From Epiperipatus broadwayi (lineage: Eukaryota; Onychophora; Udeonychophora; Euonychophora; Peripatidae), in contig JAQFVV010006427.1 of NCBI GenBank assembly GCA_028023455.1, forward strand, positions 930,001 through 994,000: a stretch of DNA of 64,000 nt, written 5' to 3'. The translations under genes and the position numbers were made by a program. Positions 49,612-59,498 of the stretch are shown piece after piece (the first letter of the stretch is position 1; each line of letters opens with the position of its first letter). A model generated the notes under the pieces. The model was not told the DNA's origin. It did not search any database and saw nothing but the letters and a program-made list of their open reading frames with translations.

Positions 49612-49627
49612 AGGTTGGGAAACGCTG
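49612..49627 (-). repeat. Right TIR of the hAT element
   Basis: AGGTTGGGAAACGCTG, whose reverse complement CAGCGTTTCCCAACCT agrees with the hAT terminal consensus. Confidence 0.88.
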
Positions 49628-49635
49628 CTTTAAAT

Positions 49636-50754
49636 AATAATTTATCAAGATGTTTATTGACAAGTAGATAGTTTAGTTTGTGAAATCATCCATGACCCTT
49701 CTGACAAAAATTAACTTTTACTTCACCATCTTTTGTCTTAAAACTAAATATCCATTAAATAAAAGAAATTAATGAAAAGAATAATGTCATTTTTAAGAAT
49801 TTTTGATACTGTCATACTATAGCAGTATATCTAAACAATGATAAACAAATAACCATGGAAACCATTAATTGCTACTTTTAACCATAATTTATTGTTCTAG
49901 AATGATTTTTAAATGTCTTTGAGCTATTCCAGTTGTTCTAAAATAATTCTTAATAGTAATTATTTAAAATACATAAAAAAAATGTATAAATAAATTATAT
50001 CATTTTGCAAATAAATGACGTAATACATTAAAATAATACATTTTTTTTCTCTCTCTTCATCCCACTACTAAGTACTGTTGTTGTTATACTATTTTGAAAA
50101 ACAAAACAAAATCTATTTAGAAAATAAAGTTTAAACTTTTAAAGAAAGTAAAGCAAACATTTTGTAAGCACATTTTTTTGTCATTATTGTTGAATTTATT
50201 ATTTCTAATTTCAATCTTTAAAATCTAATTATACATGTTAATATAGAATTAATTGTTTACAAAACATTTTCTCATACATACATGTATATTTATGACAAAG
50301 AAATAGATTTTCATAAGAAAAATAGTATTTTTAGATTTCATTGTGGCATGAAAAATATTGCTACATTGTAATAGTACATATTAGAAAAGTTGCTCTTATT
50401 TAATACCCTACAGATTGTGATATCAGTTACTGTAACGATACATACTGGGAAGCTGACTCTCCAAATTACCATGATGATGCATCGAAGGAAAAGACAGGAA
50501 ACAGCTATTAAATGTGTCTCCTACATTCAATGTTAAACTATTTAATAGTGAGCATGAGAAAAGTTCAAATATTGTGACTTTTTATATTTCGAAATACTAT
50601 CTATATTCATACATATATTCATAAGTCCAAAGGTTTTAAAGAATATATTCTGAATTAAAAAGACATTTTATTAACTTCCCAAATATGTTTAAATTAATCA
50701 TGTTTTTTTAATCTCAAAGGTACATGTTGTGCTAACTTCAAAAGTATAATATGC
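49636..50754. other. AT-rich DNA without recognisable features
   Basis: No supportable feature apart from short homopolymers. Confidence 0.5.
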
Positions 50755-50830
50755 AGGGCCAAATCAGAGGGTGTCCAGGAGGGGCAGCTGCCCCTGGCCT
50801 CACGATATTAGGAGCCTCAATTTCTTAAAT
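50755..50830 (+). mobile_element. Possible terminal fragment of a second hAT-type element
   Basis: GC-rich CAGGGCCAAATCAGAGGG, followed by a GGGGCAGCTGCCCC palindrome and GGCCTCACG. This resembles the ends of ZMYM-type hAT elements, which start CAGGGCCGG and contain a GCCCC-rich subterminal region. I found no matching right end or 8-bp duplication, so it is either a relic or a coincidence. Confidence 0.4.
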
Positions 50831-52099
50831 AAAATAACAAAATGATGCCATAGCTCATAGAATGGTTTTAATTTTACCATTAAATTACCCAAAAAATTAT
50901 TCGAGAAAAACTTTCCAAGGAGGTATACCATGGGTCAAAAATGTAAGCCAGTTTAGGAATGAGATGAAAATTTGACAACTTTATGATGAAACAACTATAG
51001 CACTCAGTGATCGCAGAACTAATAGTCTCAGCCTCCTGTCGGTCTGATCTTCTCGAATCCAATAAGAAGTCCAGATAAGGTATTTTAAGTGCAGCTAAAT
51101 TCCATTTAAGATTTTTTTTTTAATTTTACATAAATAATCTATTGTTCTTGTTTTAATAGAATGGAAATCAACTTAAAATGTCCATGCATAGTTTATTCTT
51201 ATAGATGTATACAGTTGTTCCCTGTGGATTTCTTCTAGTAGTGGTAGATTTTATTATTTTCATAGATAGAATGATTTTATTTTCTTAAAGATTTTTTGTT
51301 TATGTAATGATTATTAAAATGACTAGAATTTTTACTCAATATGAATAGAATCTTGGTGAATATATTGGCAGTATTTTGAAAAAGGATTAAACAATATCCT
51401 CTACTACTCTATTAGTTTCTAAATATATATTCTATTAATTTAGGCATTTAATAAATTTGATTTTATAAGTAAATAAAATGTCCAAATCTTCTGAAGGTTA
51501 TCTTAGAAGTAAAATTTTATTTTTAGCTAGAAAACTTTTTTTAGAATACCTGCACTTATGTGAGCATTGTTTTGAGCTTTTTGGAATTGCTTGTATGTGA
51601 TGGAATATTTTCTTATCTTCATTCATGGAAGCTTGCATACACACTGTTTAACAACTATTTAGAACTACCAGGCTTTAGATAAATATTTATTTGATATTTT
51701 TAAAAAAAAATCTCAAATAATTTTTATATAAAATTTATCAACATTGATTATAATAAAATGATTCCTATTTATCACAGATATATTTATTCATCTACATATA
51801 TGTGTAAATAAATAATGTATTTAAGATAACTATTATGAATATTTTAATTCATGATCATGATTCTTTTGATATTTTATTATTTATTTGACTAATTTATTTA
51901 TTCTTAAACATAAAACGATCTAAAATTATTTATTAACTTTTAATAAACATGAAAGTTTCAAAACAAAATGAACTTGTGCAGGAATTAAAATAGTTACATT
52001 AAAAATATTATGTATTGTCATATTTTGTACTGATGTGACTAGCACAGCTGCATTTAGAGTTTTAATTTGTTAAGAACATCAGTGATATTCATTTAATCT
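50831..52099. other. AT-rich DNA without recognisable features
   Basis: A 60-codon minus-strand reading at 50880-51062 sits next to the hAT-like end and could be part of the same relic, but no domain was recognised. Confidence 0.45.
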
Positions 52100-52770
52100 T
52101 TTAACTATAATTTCACTTCCAATCTCACATTATTACTTCCACATACATTAATCCATAATTTGCTCTGTTATCTGAAGTCTCTATAAACACTGATAAAGCA
52201 TATTTGTTTAACTCATTTTTTCCCCAAATATATACATATATTTTCTTTTAATATTAAGTGATTTTTATCAAAAATTCTTCATCTGTATTTCATTTTATAA
52301 TTAATTAACTTTATTCATTATGTTTCCATCTATATTAAAAGTATACCCAAAATACTTATATTTGTTTAACTTTTTTACTTTATTATTATCAATTATTATT
52401 TTATACATTTTTGAAAAGTCATTGAATATTATTTTAGTACTTTTTAACGTTTATCACTAGTTTTATTTTTCTGCATTAATCTGATATATTTTGCAATCTT
52501 TTCTGAAAATCCAAAATATTACTTATAAAAACATCTGTATTATCTTTGAAATGCAGAAGTGTTAAATATTTTTGATTTATTTGTATTGTCTTAACATGCT
52601 GTTGTAATCTAAAATATATTCTTTGTAAAAGTGCTGTAAAAGTTTAGAAGTAACCTGTTCATATTGATTACCCGTATCAATATTAACTTTTACAGAGTAT
52701 ACATGCAATCTATTCATTGCTATGGCAATTTGAAAAATATACCTAGATATATATATAATAATGAAATATG
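52100..52770 (-). mobile_element. RTE-like LINE, reverse-transcriptase fragment
   Basis: Aligns by eye with 24230-24840 of the better LINE: the post-RT block near 52150-52330, a KVMFN-type block near 52420, and the palm near 52500-52680. The catalytic box equivalent to FADD reads F-K-D-N (52539-52550), so the second Asp is lost. Both the endonuclease and the 3' tail are missing. Confidence 0.7.
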
Positions 52771-53145
52771 TTACAATAATATGCAAAATATAAATTTGAC
52801 AATTATTTTATGAAACATTTATTTTTTAATCTTTCAAATTTTTTGAACAGTCTTACAGAGACAATTGTAATCATTCTCATGCTCTTTATTTTTAAGAAAT
52901 AAATTTGTACTTTTCAATAAAAATTTGTGTTTTTATAATATGCAATAAAATCATAACTTCAAAACACAAAAGTCCTCTTAAAAATAAAATTGTAACTTTC
53001 TGAATAAATAACAATAAACACGTGAAATAAATAATAAGAACAAAATGTTTTGTTTTAACCTTTAGGCAAAAAATGTTTTCTTTTTTCATAAAGAATAAAT
53101 AATTGTGCATCAATTTTTTATTTCATAAAGAATACTTTCAAGATT
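52771..53145. other. AT-rich DNA without recognisable features
   Basis: A 73-codon minus-strand reading (52892-53113) is a low-complexity AT artefact. Confidence 0.5.
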
Positions 53146-54485
53146 ACCATTCTATATATGCAGTTTTATCAATATGCAAAGAAACATGGCCAATGGTACT
53201 GCATTATGTATATTAAGCAATTACAGATATCAACTGGTTTTAATGCTAAATAATTTTTGACTAAATTCTTCAATTAAAACTAAAGTAATGAAAAAATAAA
53301 TGACCCATTCCAGATTTATTTATTAAAAATGAAACTTTTTGTGAAAATGACAGTTAAAATTTCTAATTTAAAAATAAAGCAAATAAATATTTTTTTCTTG
53401 AATTATAAAGTCTAAAAACAAATAATTTATTTATAACTGATTTTATTTTGAAATTTAAAAAAAAGTAAACCAGAAAAATCTTTCTAAATTGGAAAACAAA
53501 AGAACTTGCTAGAATATTTTTAAAGGCATTTATAATTGATTAAGAGGGAACCTAATGAAAAAGAAAAAAAAACCTTTAATGGCCTGTCAAACAGTAATAT
53601 ATATATTATTTAAAGAAAACTTTTACTTACCATAAAATAATAAGATGCTAATTAATAGCTTTAATTCAGATTATCTATATTTTTTATATACACACATACT
53701 TGTCTATTTATGTATTATATCAAAATAACTTATTAAATTTTATTATTAATTTATCAGATTTTTGATATGTATTTTTTATATTCAGACACGTATGTATGTG
53801 TGCTGATATATTCATGTTTTATGTAAACCTATTGCCATATTGGTAAATCACAATGTGAGAGCTTATTTTTTGTATTAATCAAAATCAGAATACCAAATTT
53901 ATATTTATAGCATATTCGGCAGACCTTAACTTTATGTTAATTGTTAATAATAAATTCATGTTTCATTGTTAAAATTGTTTCAGTGAATTTACTCAATTCT
54001 AAATAGTTTTAGAATTTTATATGTTTGTATTATATTTCTTGCTCATAGTACATTATAGAGCTTTTGCTCAAATTATGTACAATGATTTGTCATATAAAGA
54101 GAATTTATATTTAGTGTTTGAGGAAATCCAGTTGAAGATGATTTCATTACTTCTTTAATGATGAATGGTGTAAAGGAATATCCTTTAATGTTTATGCACT
54201 ATATTTCATTTTAATTATTTATTTAGAAATTAAGTTTATTGCTAGATAGTATATTAACAGTACTTAGTGATCAGATCACTGATGACTAACAGAATGATTT
54301 AGCATCCCAGCATTATTTTTTCAATTTTTATATTCTTATGTATTAACACTTAAGTGTGTGCATCCAAATTATTTAAATAATCTGCCCCAAGGTGACATGG
54401 GCAAACTAATTACATTGTCTATAGTAGATCCATTTCAAATCCAGTCACAAGATTGACTGCTGATTTTTATTGTTGATCATTTATA
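53146..54485. repeat. 1.35 kb direct duplication, copy 1 (uninterrupted)
   Basis: Starts near CAGTTTTATCAATATGC (about 53161) and ends near GACTGCTGATTTTTATTG. It matches 55180-57790 in order along the whole length, with substitutions and small indels. Near 54420-54440 a GATCCATTTCAAATCCAGTC stretch resembles an inverted Pol III B box in both copies. The nature of the segment is unknown: an old transposon or a local duplication. Confidence 0.8.
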
Positions 54486-55170
54486 TATGTATATTATATA
54501 AAATATTGTTAAATGGGTGTTACATTTCTCTTTTCTTTTTCCTCATGATGAAAGATATGAGATATTTATTTGCCTCATGCCATACAACAACTTAGTAGAA
54601 TGTGTGCACATGTATATATAAAACTGGAAAAAAGTAGAAATAAAAACAAAAATATTTTGTGCATATTTTATATACACAAGAATAACAGTTAATGATTAAA
54701 TAATTTTAAAATAGAAAAAATTATTATAAATAGGTCTAATTAATATTTTACTATCTATTTGGATTAAAGAAATTTTTTTTATATTAAAGCTTATATAACA
54801 TATTTTGATAAAAATCCTACAAAGTTGTTTTGGAAGAATTAAGTTGAATTGGAAAAGTCATTAACTTTTTTCAATCAAAATAAAGAAATTTACTTTTAAT
54901 TACTATTTTTTTCTCCCTGACTATAAATAGGTTGAAATTTTTTTTTATATTTTTGTAAATTATGATTACATGATGACTATGATGTTATAATAAAGGTCAA
55001 GGGACAATGTATCTAGTCACTGCTAATCACAATGGTATGTAGTTTATATCTCTCATACATTTGTGTATTAAACAGCATAAAGACTGAAGAGAGTTATCAA
55101 ATTATACTTTTCCTAAAAATGACAATAAGCTAGTTCATAGTTTTAGAAGGCATCAGCTTACCAAAAGATT
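54486..55170. other. Spacer between the duplicated segments
   Basis: AT-rich, with no recognised feature. Confidence 0.5.
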
Positions 55171-57790
55171 ATCATACTATATACAGTTTTATCAATATGC
55201 AAAAAACACAGACAAAGATACTGCATTATTTATATAAAGTAATTACAGATATCAGCTAGTTTTAAAGTTAAACAATTTTTGACTTAATTATTCAACTAAA
55301 ACTACAGTAATGATAAGAAAATAATAAATGACCCTTTCCAGTTTTATTTATTAAAAGTGAAACTCTTTAGTGACAATGATAGTTAAAATCACTAATTTAA
55401 GAGGGAAACAAGTAAATAACTTTTGTTTGAATTATAAGTCTAAAAACAAAAGATTGATTTATAAATTATTTTATTTTCAAATTTAAAAAAGATAAACTCC
55501 AAAAATCTTTCTAGATTGGAAAATAAAAGAACTTTCTGGAATATTTTTAAAGATGTTTACAATTAATCAAGAGTAACCTAAAAAGAAAAAAACCTTTTGT
55601 GGACTGTCAAAAATAATATATATATATTAAAAAATACTTTTACTTACCATAAAAACTGAAACACAGGCTTGTTATATACCTGTGGCTATATATATGTAAT
55701 ATAGGGTATATGAGCACAGACTTTCACACCACCCACCTCTCTCCACTCTATCTAATAACACTGTTACACCTAAACACATATATGCTGAAAAGATAAATAA
55801 TCACCAATATACGTATTTCATGCTAAACCAGCAATCATCAGTTGGTCCAGACTATCATCTTTACACACATATATAGTATAAGTGCTCAGATATATATTAA
55901 GATAGACTATCCTCATAGTTTAATGGACAGGCTTCAATCCACTCCAAACTCCAACTCTTCAACCGTCCATCCAATTGAAAATCTGATGATGGAATGCTCA
56001 AAGGCCACCCTGAGGCTGAGATTATTGTCACACCCATGTTGACCTAAGGTCAATCTGAACCCCACATGTACAGGACATAATCCATTTAATACATATGCAA
56101 GGATGGGCAGACATCTCTATAATGTAATAACTGAAACACAGGCTTGTTATATACCTGTGTCTATATATATGTAATATAGGGTATATAAGCACAGACTTTC
56201 ACACCACCCACCTCTCTCCACTCTATCTAATAACACTGATACACCTAAACACATATATGCTGAAAAGATAAATAATCACCAATATACATATTTCATGCTA
56301 AACCAGCAATCATCAGTTGGTCCAGACTATCATCTTTACACACATATATAGTATAAGTGCTCAGATATATATTAAGATAGGTGTATCAGTGTTATTAGAT
56401 AGAGTGGAGAGAGGTGGGTGGTGTGAAAGTCTGTGCTCATATACCCTATATTACATATATATAGCCACAGGTATATAACAAGCCTGTGTTTCAGTTATTA
56501 CATTATAGAGATGTCTGCCCATCCTTGCATATGTATTAAATGGATTATGTCCTGTACATGTGGGGTTCAGATTGACCTTAGGTCAACATGGGTGTGACAA
56601 TAATCTCAGCCTCAGGGTGGCCTTTGAGCATTCCATCATCAGATTTTCAATTGGATGGATGTTTGAAGAGTTGGAGTGTGGAGTGGATTGAAGCCTGTCC
56701 ATTAAACTATGAGGATAGTCTATCTTAATATATATCTGAGCACTTATACTATATATGTGTATAAAGATGATATTCTGGACCAACTGATGATTGCTGGTTT
56801 AGCATGAAATACGTATATTAGTGATTATTTATCTTTTCAGCATATATGTGTTTAGGTGTATCAGTGTTATTAGATAGAGTGGAGAGAGGTGGGTGGTGTG
56901 AAAGTCTGTGCTCATATACCCTATATTACCATAAAAAATAGGCTAATTAATAGATTTAGTTCAGATTATTTATATTTTGTTTATACACACATATATGTGC
57001 ACTTATATATTATATTAAAATAAATTATTGAATTTTATTATTCATTTATTACAATTGTGATATTTAATTTCTTTTTACATACAGGCATGTCTGTGTGCTG
57101 GTATATATGTGTTTTATGTAAACCTATTGACATAATGGTAAATCACAATGTGATAACTTATTTATTTTTGTATTAATCAAAATCAGAATACCAAATTTAC
57201 ACTTATAGCATACTCAGTAAACTTTAATTTTATTTTGATTGTTATTAATAAATTGGTATTTCTTTGTTAAAGTTGATTTAGAGAATTTAGTCAATTCTAA
57301 ATAGTTTTATATTATGAGTTTGTATTATATCTCTTGTATACAGTAACTGTTATAGAGCTTTTGCTCACTGAGCTGGATTCAGGCATAAAAGTCTGATATA
57401 TAACAGGAGGTTATATTAATATTTATGGGCATCCAGTTGATGATGATTTCATTACTTTTCTAATTCTGGATAGTGCAAATGGGATATCATTTTAAATCCA
57501 TGCATTACACTTTATTTTAATTATTTATTTAGAAATTAAGTTTATAGAGTGTCATTGCATTAATGTTACTATGTGGCCAGAGCATTGATGATGATCAATA
57601 TGTTTTAGTATCTCAGAATTATTTTATTGTTATATTCTTATGGATTAGCACTTAAGTGTGTACATCTAAATTATTCTTTAAATAATTTCCCCAAGCTAGC
57701 AAAGACTAAATAATTAGCCTGGTCTATAGTTGGCCCATTTCAAATCCCATCACAAGATTGACTGTTGATTTTTATTATTGATCATTCATT
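55171..57790. repeat. 1.35 kb direct duplication, copy 2 (interrupted by PIR-1)
   Basis: Same order of blocks as 53146-54485, but split at TTACCATAAAA. The left part runs to 55654 and the right part resumes at 56926. Removing the intervening 1.27 kb restores co-linearity with copy 1, which reads CTTACCATAAAATAATAAG at the same place. Confidence 0.82.
55644..56936. mobile_element. PIR-1 palindromic composite repeat, copy 2, with 11-bp target duplication
   Basis: TTACCATAAAA lies on both sides (55644-55654 and 56926-56936), and the other copy of the duplicated host segment has it once. This proves insertion and a duplication length typical of target-primed retroposition. Inside: a full unit (about 55656-56127), a partial unit (56128-56375), then the inverted orientation with a full unit (56376-56857) and a partial one ending 56925. 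Unit length is about 465-478 bp. Blocks such as CAGTTGGTCCAGA, AAAAGATAAATAATCACCAA and GGATGGGCAGAC tie it to the 1.3-2.7 kb copy. No coding capacity. Confidence 0.85.
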
Positions 57791-58028
57791 ACAAAGAATG
57801 ATTATTACATTTGTATAATTCTGATGAACTTATACATATAGTTAGTTCTGTATTAATCTGTCATGTCTCATGCTCATTAAATTATTTGTATATTTAAATT
57901 TGGATCTTTGATTTGGGTTTTATGATGATATGTTTGCCTTCAATCCAGGTTAACCCCAATGTCTGTACCATTACAATATATATATAATAAAACAAAATCT
58001 ACAAAATTTGTAAAGATTATCGATTGTT
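57791..58028. other. AT-rich DNA
   Basis: A block at 57905-57985 (TTCAATCCAGGTTAACCCC) has slightly higher complexity. No identity assigned. Confidence 0.4.
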
Positions 58029-58170
58029 ATGATAATAAATTTTGGTTTAAAACAATATTACTTTGCTAAGCTAGGCTTTTGTCATGATATATCATTGTCA
58101 AAGCATGACTAAAGTGAATATTACCAAATACATTAGCATTTCCACATGCATATAAATATACATTAAAATA
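58029..58170 (+). repeat. Penelope-like terminal repeat, left
   Basis: Shares ATGATAATAAATTTTGG, CTAAGCTAGGCTTT and CAAAGC(A/G)TGACTAAAGT with the reverse complement of 59356-59498. In this copy the ribozyme-like part is altered, forming instead a perfect ATGATATATCAT hairpin (58084-58095). Confidence 0.78.
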
Positions 58171-59355
58171 ATCATGGATTATTATGGATTTGCATATTTG
58201 CATATGTAAATTAACTTAGCAATTGCCTATGTCATTAGATTAAATGACCAGTACTTGTTAAGGATAGTGCTATTGGCTCTTTTATTCAGGAAGTTCTTGG
58301 ACTTAATTATGTGCCATGCTTCTTTTACTTTTCATTTTTTATTAATATTTTTAGGCGAATAATTGTAGCATCAGCAGGTTTAAAGGAATGACTAGATTCT
58401 TTTTCATAATCCACAGATACTGAGCTATAAGCATTATTGGATTTAGCACTGTTTTATAAATAAGCATGCTGAGTGATTTTCAATATGAAGTTTGCATGTG
58501 ACTCTCCATAGTATCTGACATTGCAAAACTGACAATCCAGGATGTTTACTAATTGTGCTTTATAATCATCATTAATATTATCTTTCAAATCAGTAATGAC
58601 TATTTAGTGATAAAGGGCATCTAAAACCAATAATAAAATTCTTTTGCATAATCAATATTATTTTTGAATGTATATTAGTGACTTATGGTATGTCAATCCC
58701 TGGTTTAAAATTAGAGGATCTGTAAAATTTATGTCTATTATTAATTTTTTTATCTGCTTGTCAAGCATGACCCTAGAGTAACCAACATTAATTAAATCTT
58801 TTCTATAACACTATAAATTATTTTTTCTTGCTTCAAACTTACAAAGTTTTGAATTCGTAAACAAAAAATTTTAGAGACTACCATTTTATATTGAAATGGA
58901 GTTTTTGAGTATGGATGCAAATAATCCTTAGCACTAAAAGGGTTACAATCATGAAGTGATCAATAGCATAATTCTGTCTTGGCAATCTCAAATTTAGAAA
59001 TTTGATTGATTTGTTATTGTGCTCCCTTTCCATTATTTATTTAGTTTCAGGAAATTGCTTCATCTTGTTAAACTTTCTTGAATTAGCTTGGGGGGGGGGG
59101 GCACAACAAAGACATCATCAACATATCTTGTGTATATCATATCTTTACTATTATCCAAAAAGGTTGAAAAACAACTTTTTCAATGAAAGCTGGTGGTAAA
59201 CTACATATCACACTACTAAAACACAAGCCCATGAGCCAATTTATATTCATAGTAAAAGTTTCATCTTTAAATATAGCATACAAATTGTCATTGATCCACC
59301 ACAAAACATCCATAATAAATTCTCTTTTATTCCTAATATATGATAATAAGTGACT
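58171..59355 (-). pseudogene. Penelope-like reverse transcriptase, C-terminal part (broken)
   Basis: Near 59210-59290, frames read the KDETFTMNI and GLCFSSVICSLPP equivalents of the 'G.AMGSPLSP' block. IYTRYVDDVFVV at about 59102-59134 is the catalytic motif C with both Asp residues. A C12 run (G12 on +, 59090-59101) follows directly and encodes prolines where the family has variable sequence. Then a MEREHNNKSIKFLNLRL stretch matches the 'ENN.I.FLD..I.R' block, including the position of the usual FLD. Further left the frames are full of stops. No intact GIY-YIG motif was identified. Confidence 0.75.
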
Positions 59356-59498
59356 AGTTTAATGTACATTTAAGTGCCAGCAGATGTGTAATATATTTGC
59401 TAATGTTTACTTTAGTCACGCTTTGACGAAGATATACCATATTGAAAGCCTAGCTTAGAAAAGTAATAAATATTTTTTATGCCAAAATTTATTATCAT
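59356..59498 (-). repeat. Penelope-like terminal repeat, right
   Basis: Inverted relative to 58029-58170. On the + strand it carries CTTTGACGAAG-ATATACCATATT-GAAAGCC (59421-59450), discussed as a hammerhead-like core. Confidence 0.78.
59421..59450 (+). ncRNA. Degenerate hammerhead-ribozyme-like core in the Penelope terminal repeat
   Basis: Hammerhead ribozymes have CUGANGA, stem II, then GAAA. Here TTGACGA is followed by a possible short stem (GATAT / ATATT, one G-U pair, loop ACC) and GAAA. The first core base is T instead of C, and an extra A precedes the stem. Hammerheads are known in Penelope-like terminal repeats, which is why I list it. The match could be by chance, and the copy in the left repeat lacks it. 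Confidence 0.35.

Larger units (their letters stand above)
47987..49635 (+). mobile_element. hAT DNA transposon, internally deleted
   Basis: CTTTAAAT occurs at 47987-47994 and 49628-49635, an exact 8-bp duplication as hAT elements make. Inside, the left end (A)GTGTTTCCCAACCT and the right end AGGTTGGGAAACGCTG form inverted repeats of about 15 bp matching the hAT terminal consensus CAGNGTTTCCCAACC. Both subterminal zones carry repeated GGTA/TACC-type motifs (GGTACGCGTACCACTGGTGG; GTGGTATGCAAGCC). Only the C-terminus of the transposase remains. The left TIR starts with two extra T bases compared with the right. Confidence 0.9.
58029..59498 (-). mobile_element. Penelope-like element with inverted terminal repeats, truncated
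   Basis: The minus strand carries the C-terminal half of a Penelope-type reverse transcriptase (YVDD box at 59114-59125), continuing left into frames resembling the region between RT and the GIY-YIG endonuclease. A ~140-bp sequence occurs in inverted orientation at the two ends (58029-58170 and 59356-59498; both have ATGATAATAAATTTTGG outermost). Penelope-like elements are known to carry terminal repeats in direct or inverted arrangement. Full-length elements are around 2.5-3 kb, so this one (1.47 kb) lacks the RT N-terminus and much of the endonuclease. Confidence 0.75.

Noticed and set aside
55842-56783. Two almost identical 66-codon ORFs on opposite strands
   Set aside because: Their identity only reflects the two inverted arms of PIR-1; the equivalent frame is not kept in the 1.3-2.7 kb copy.
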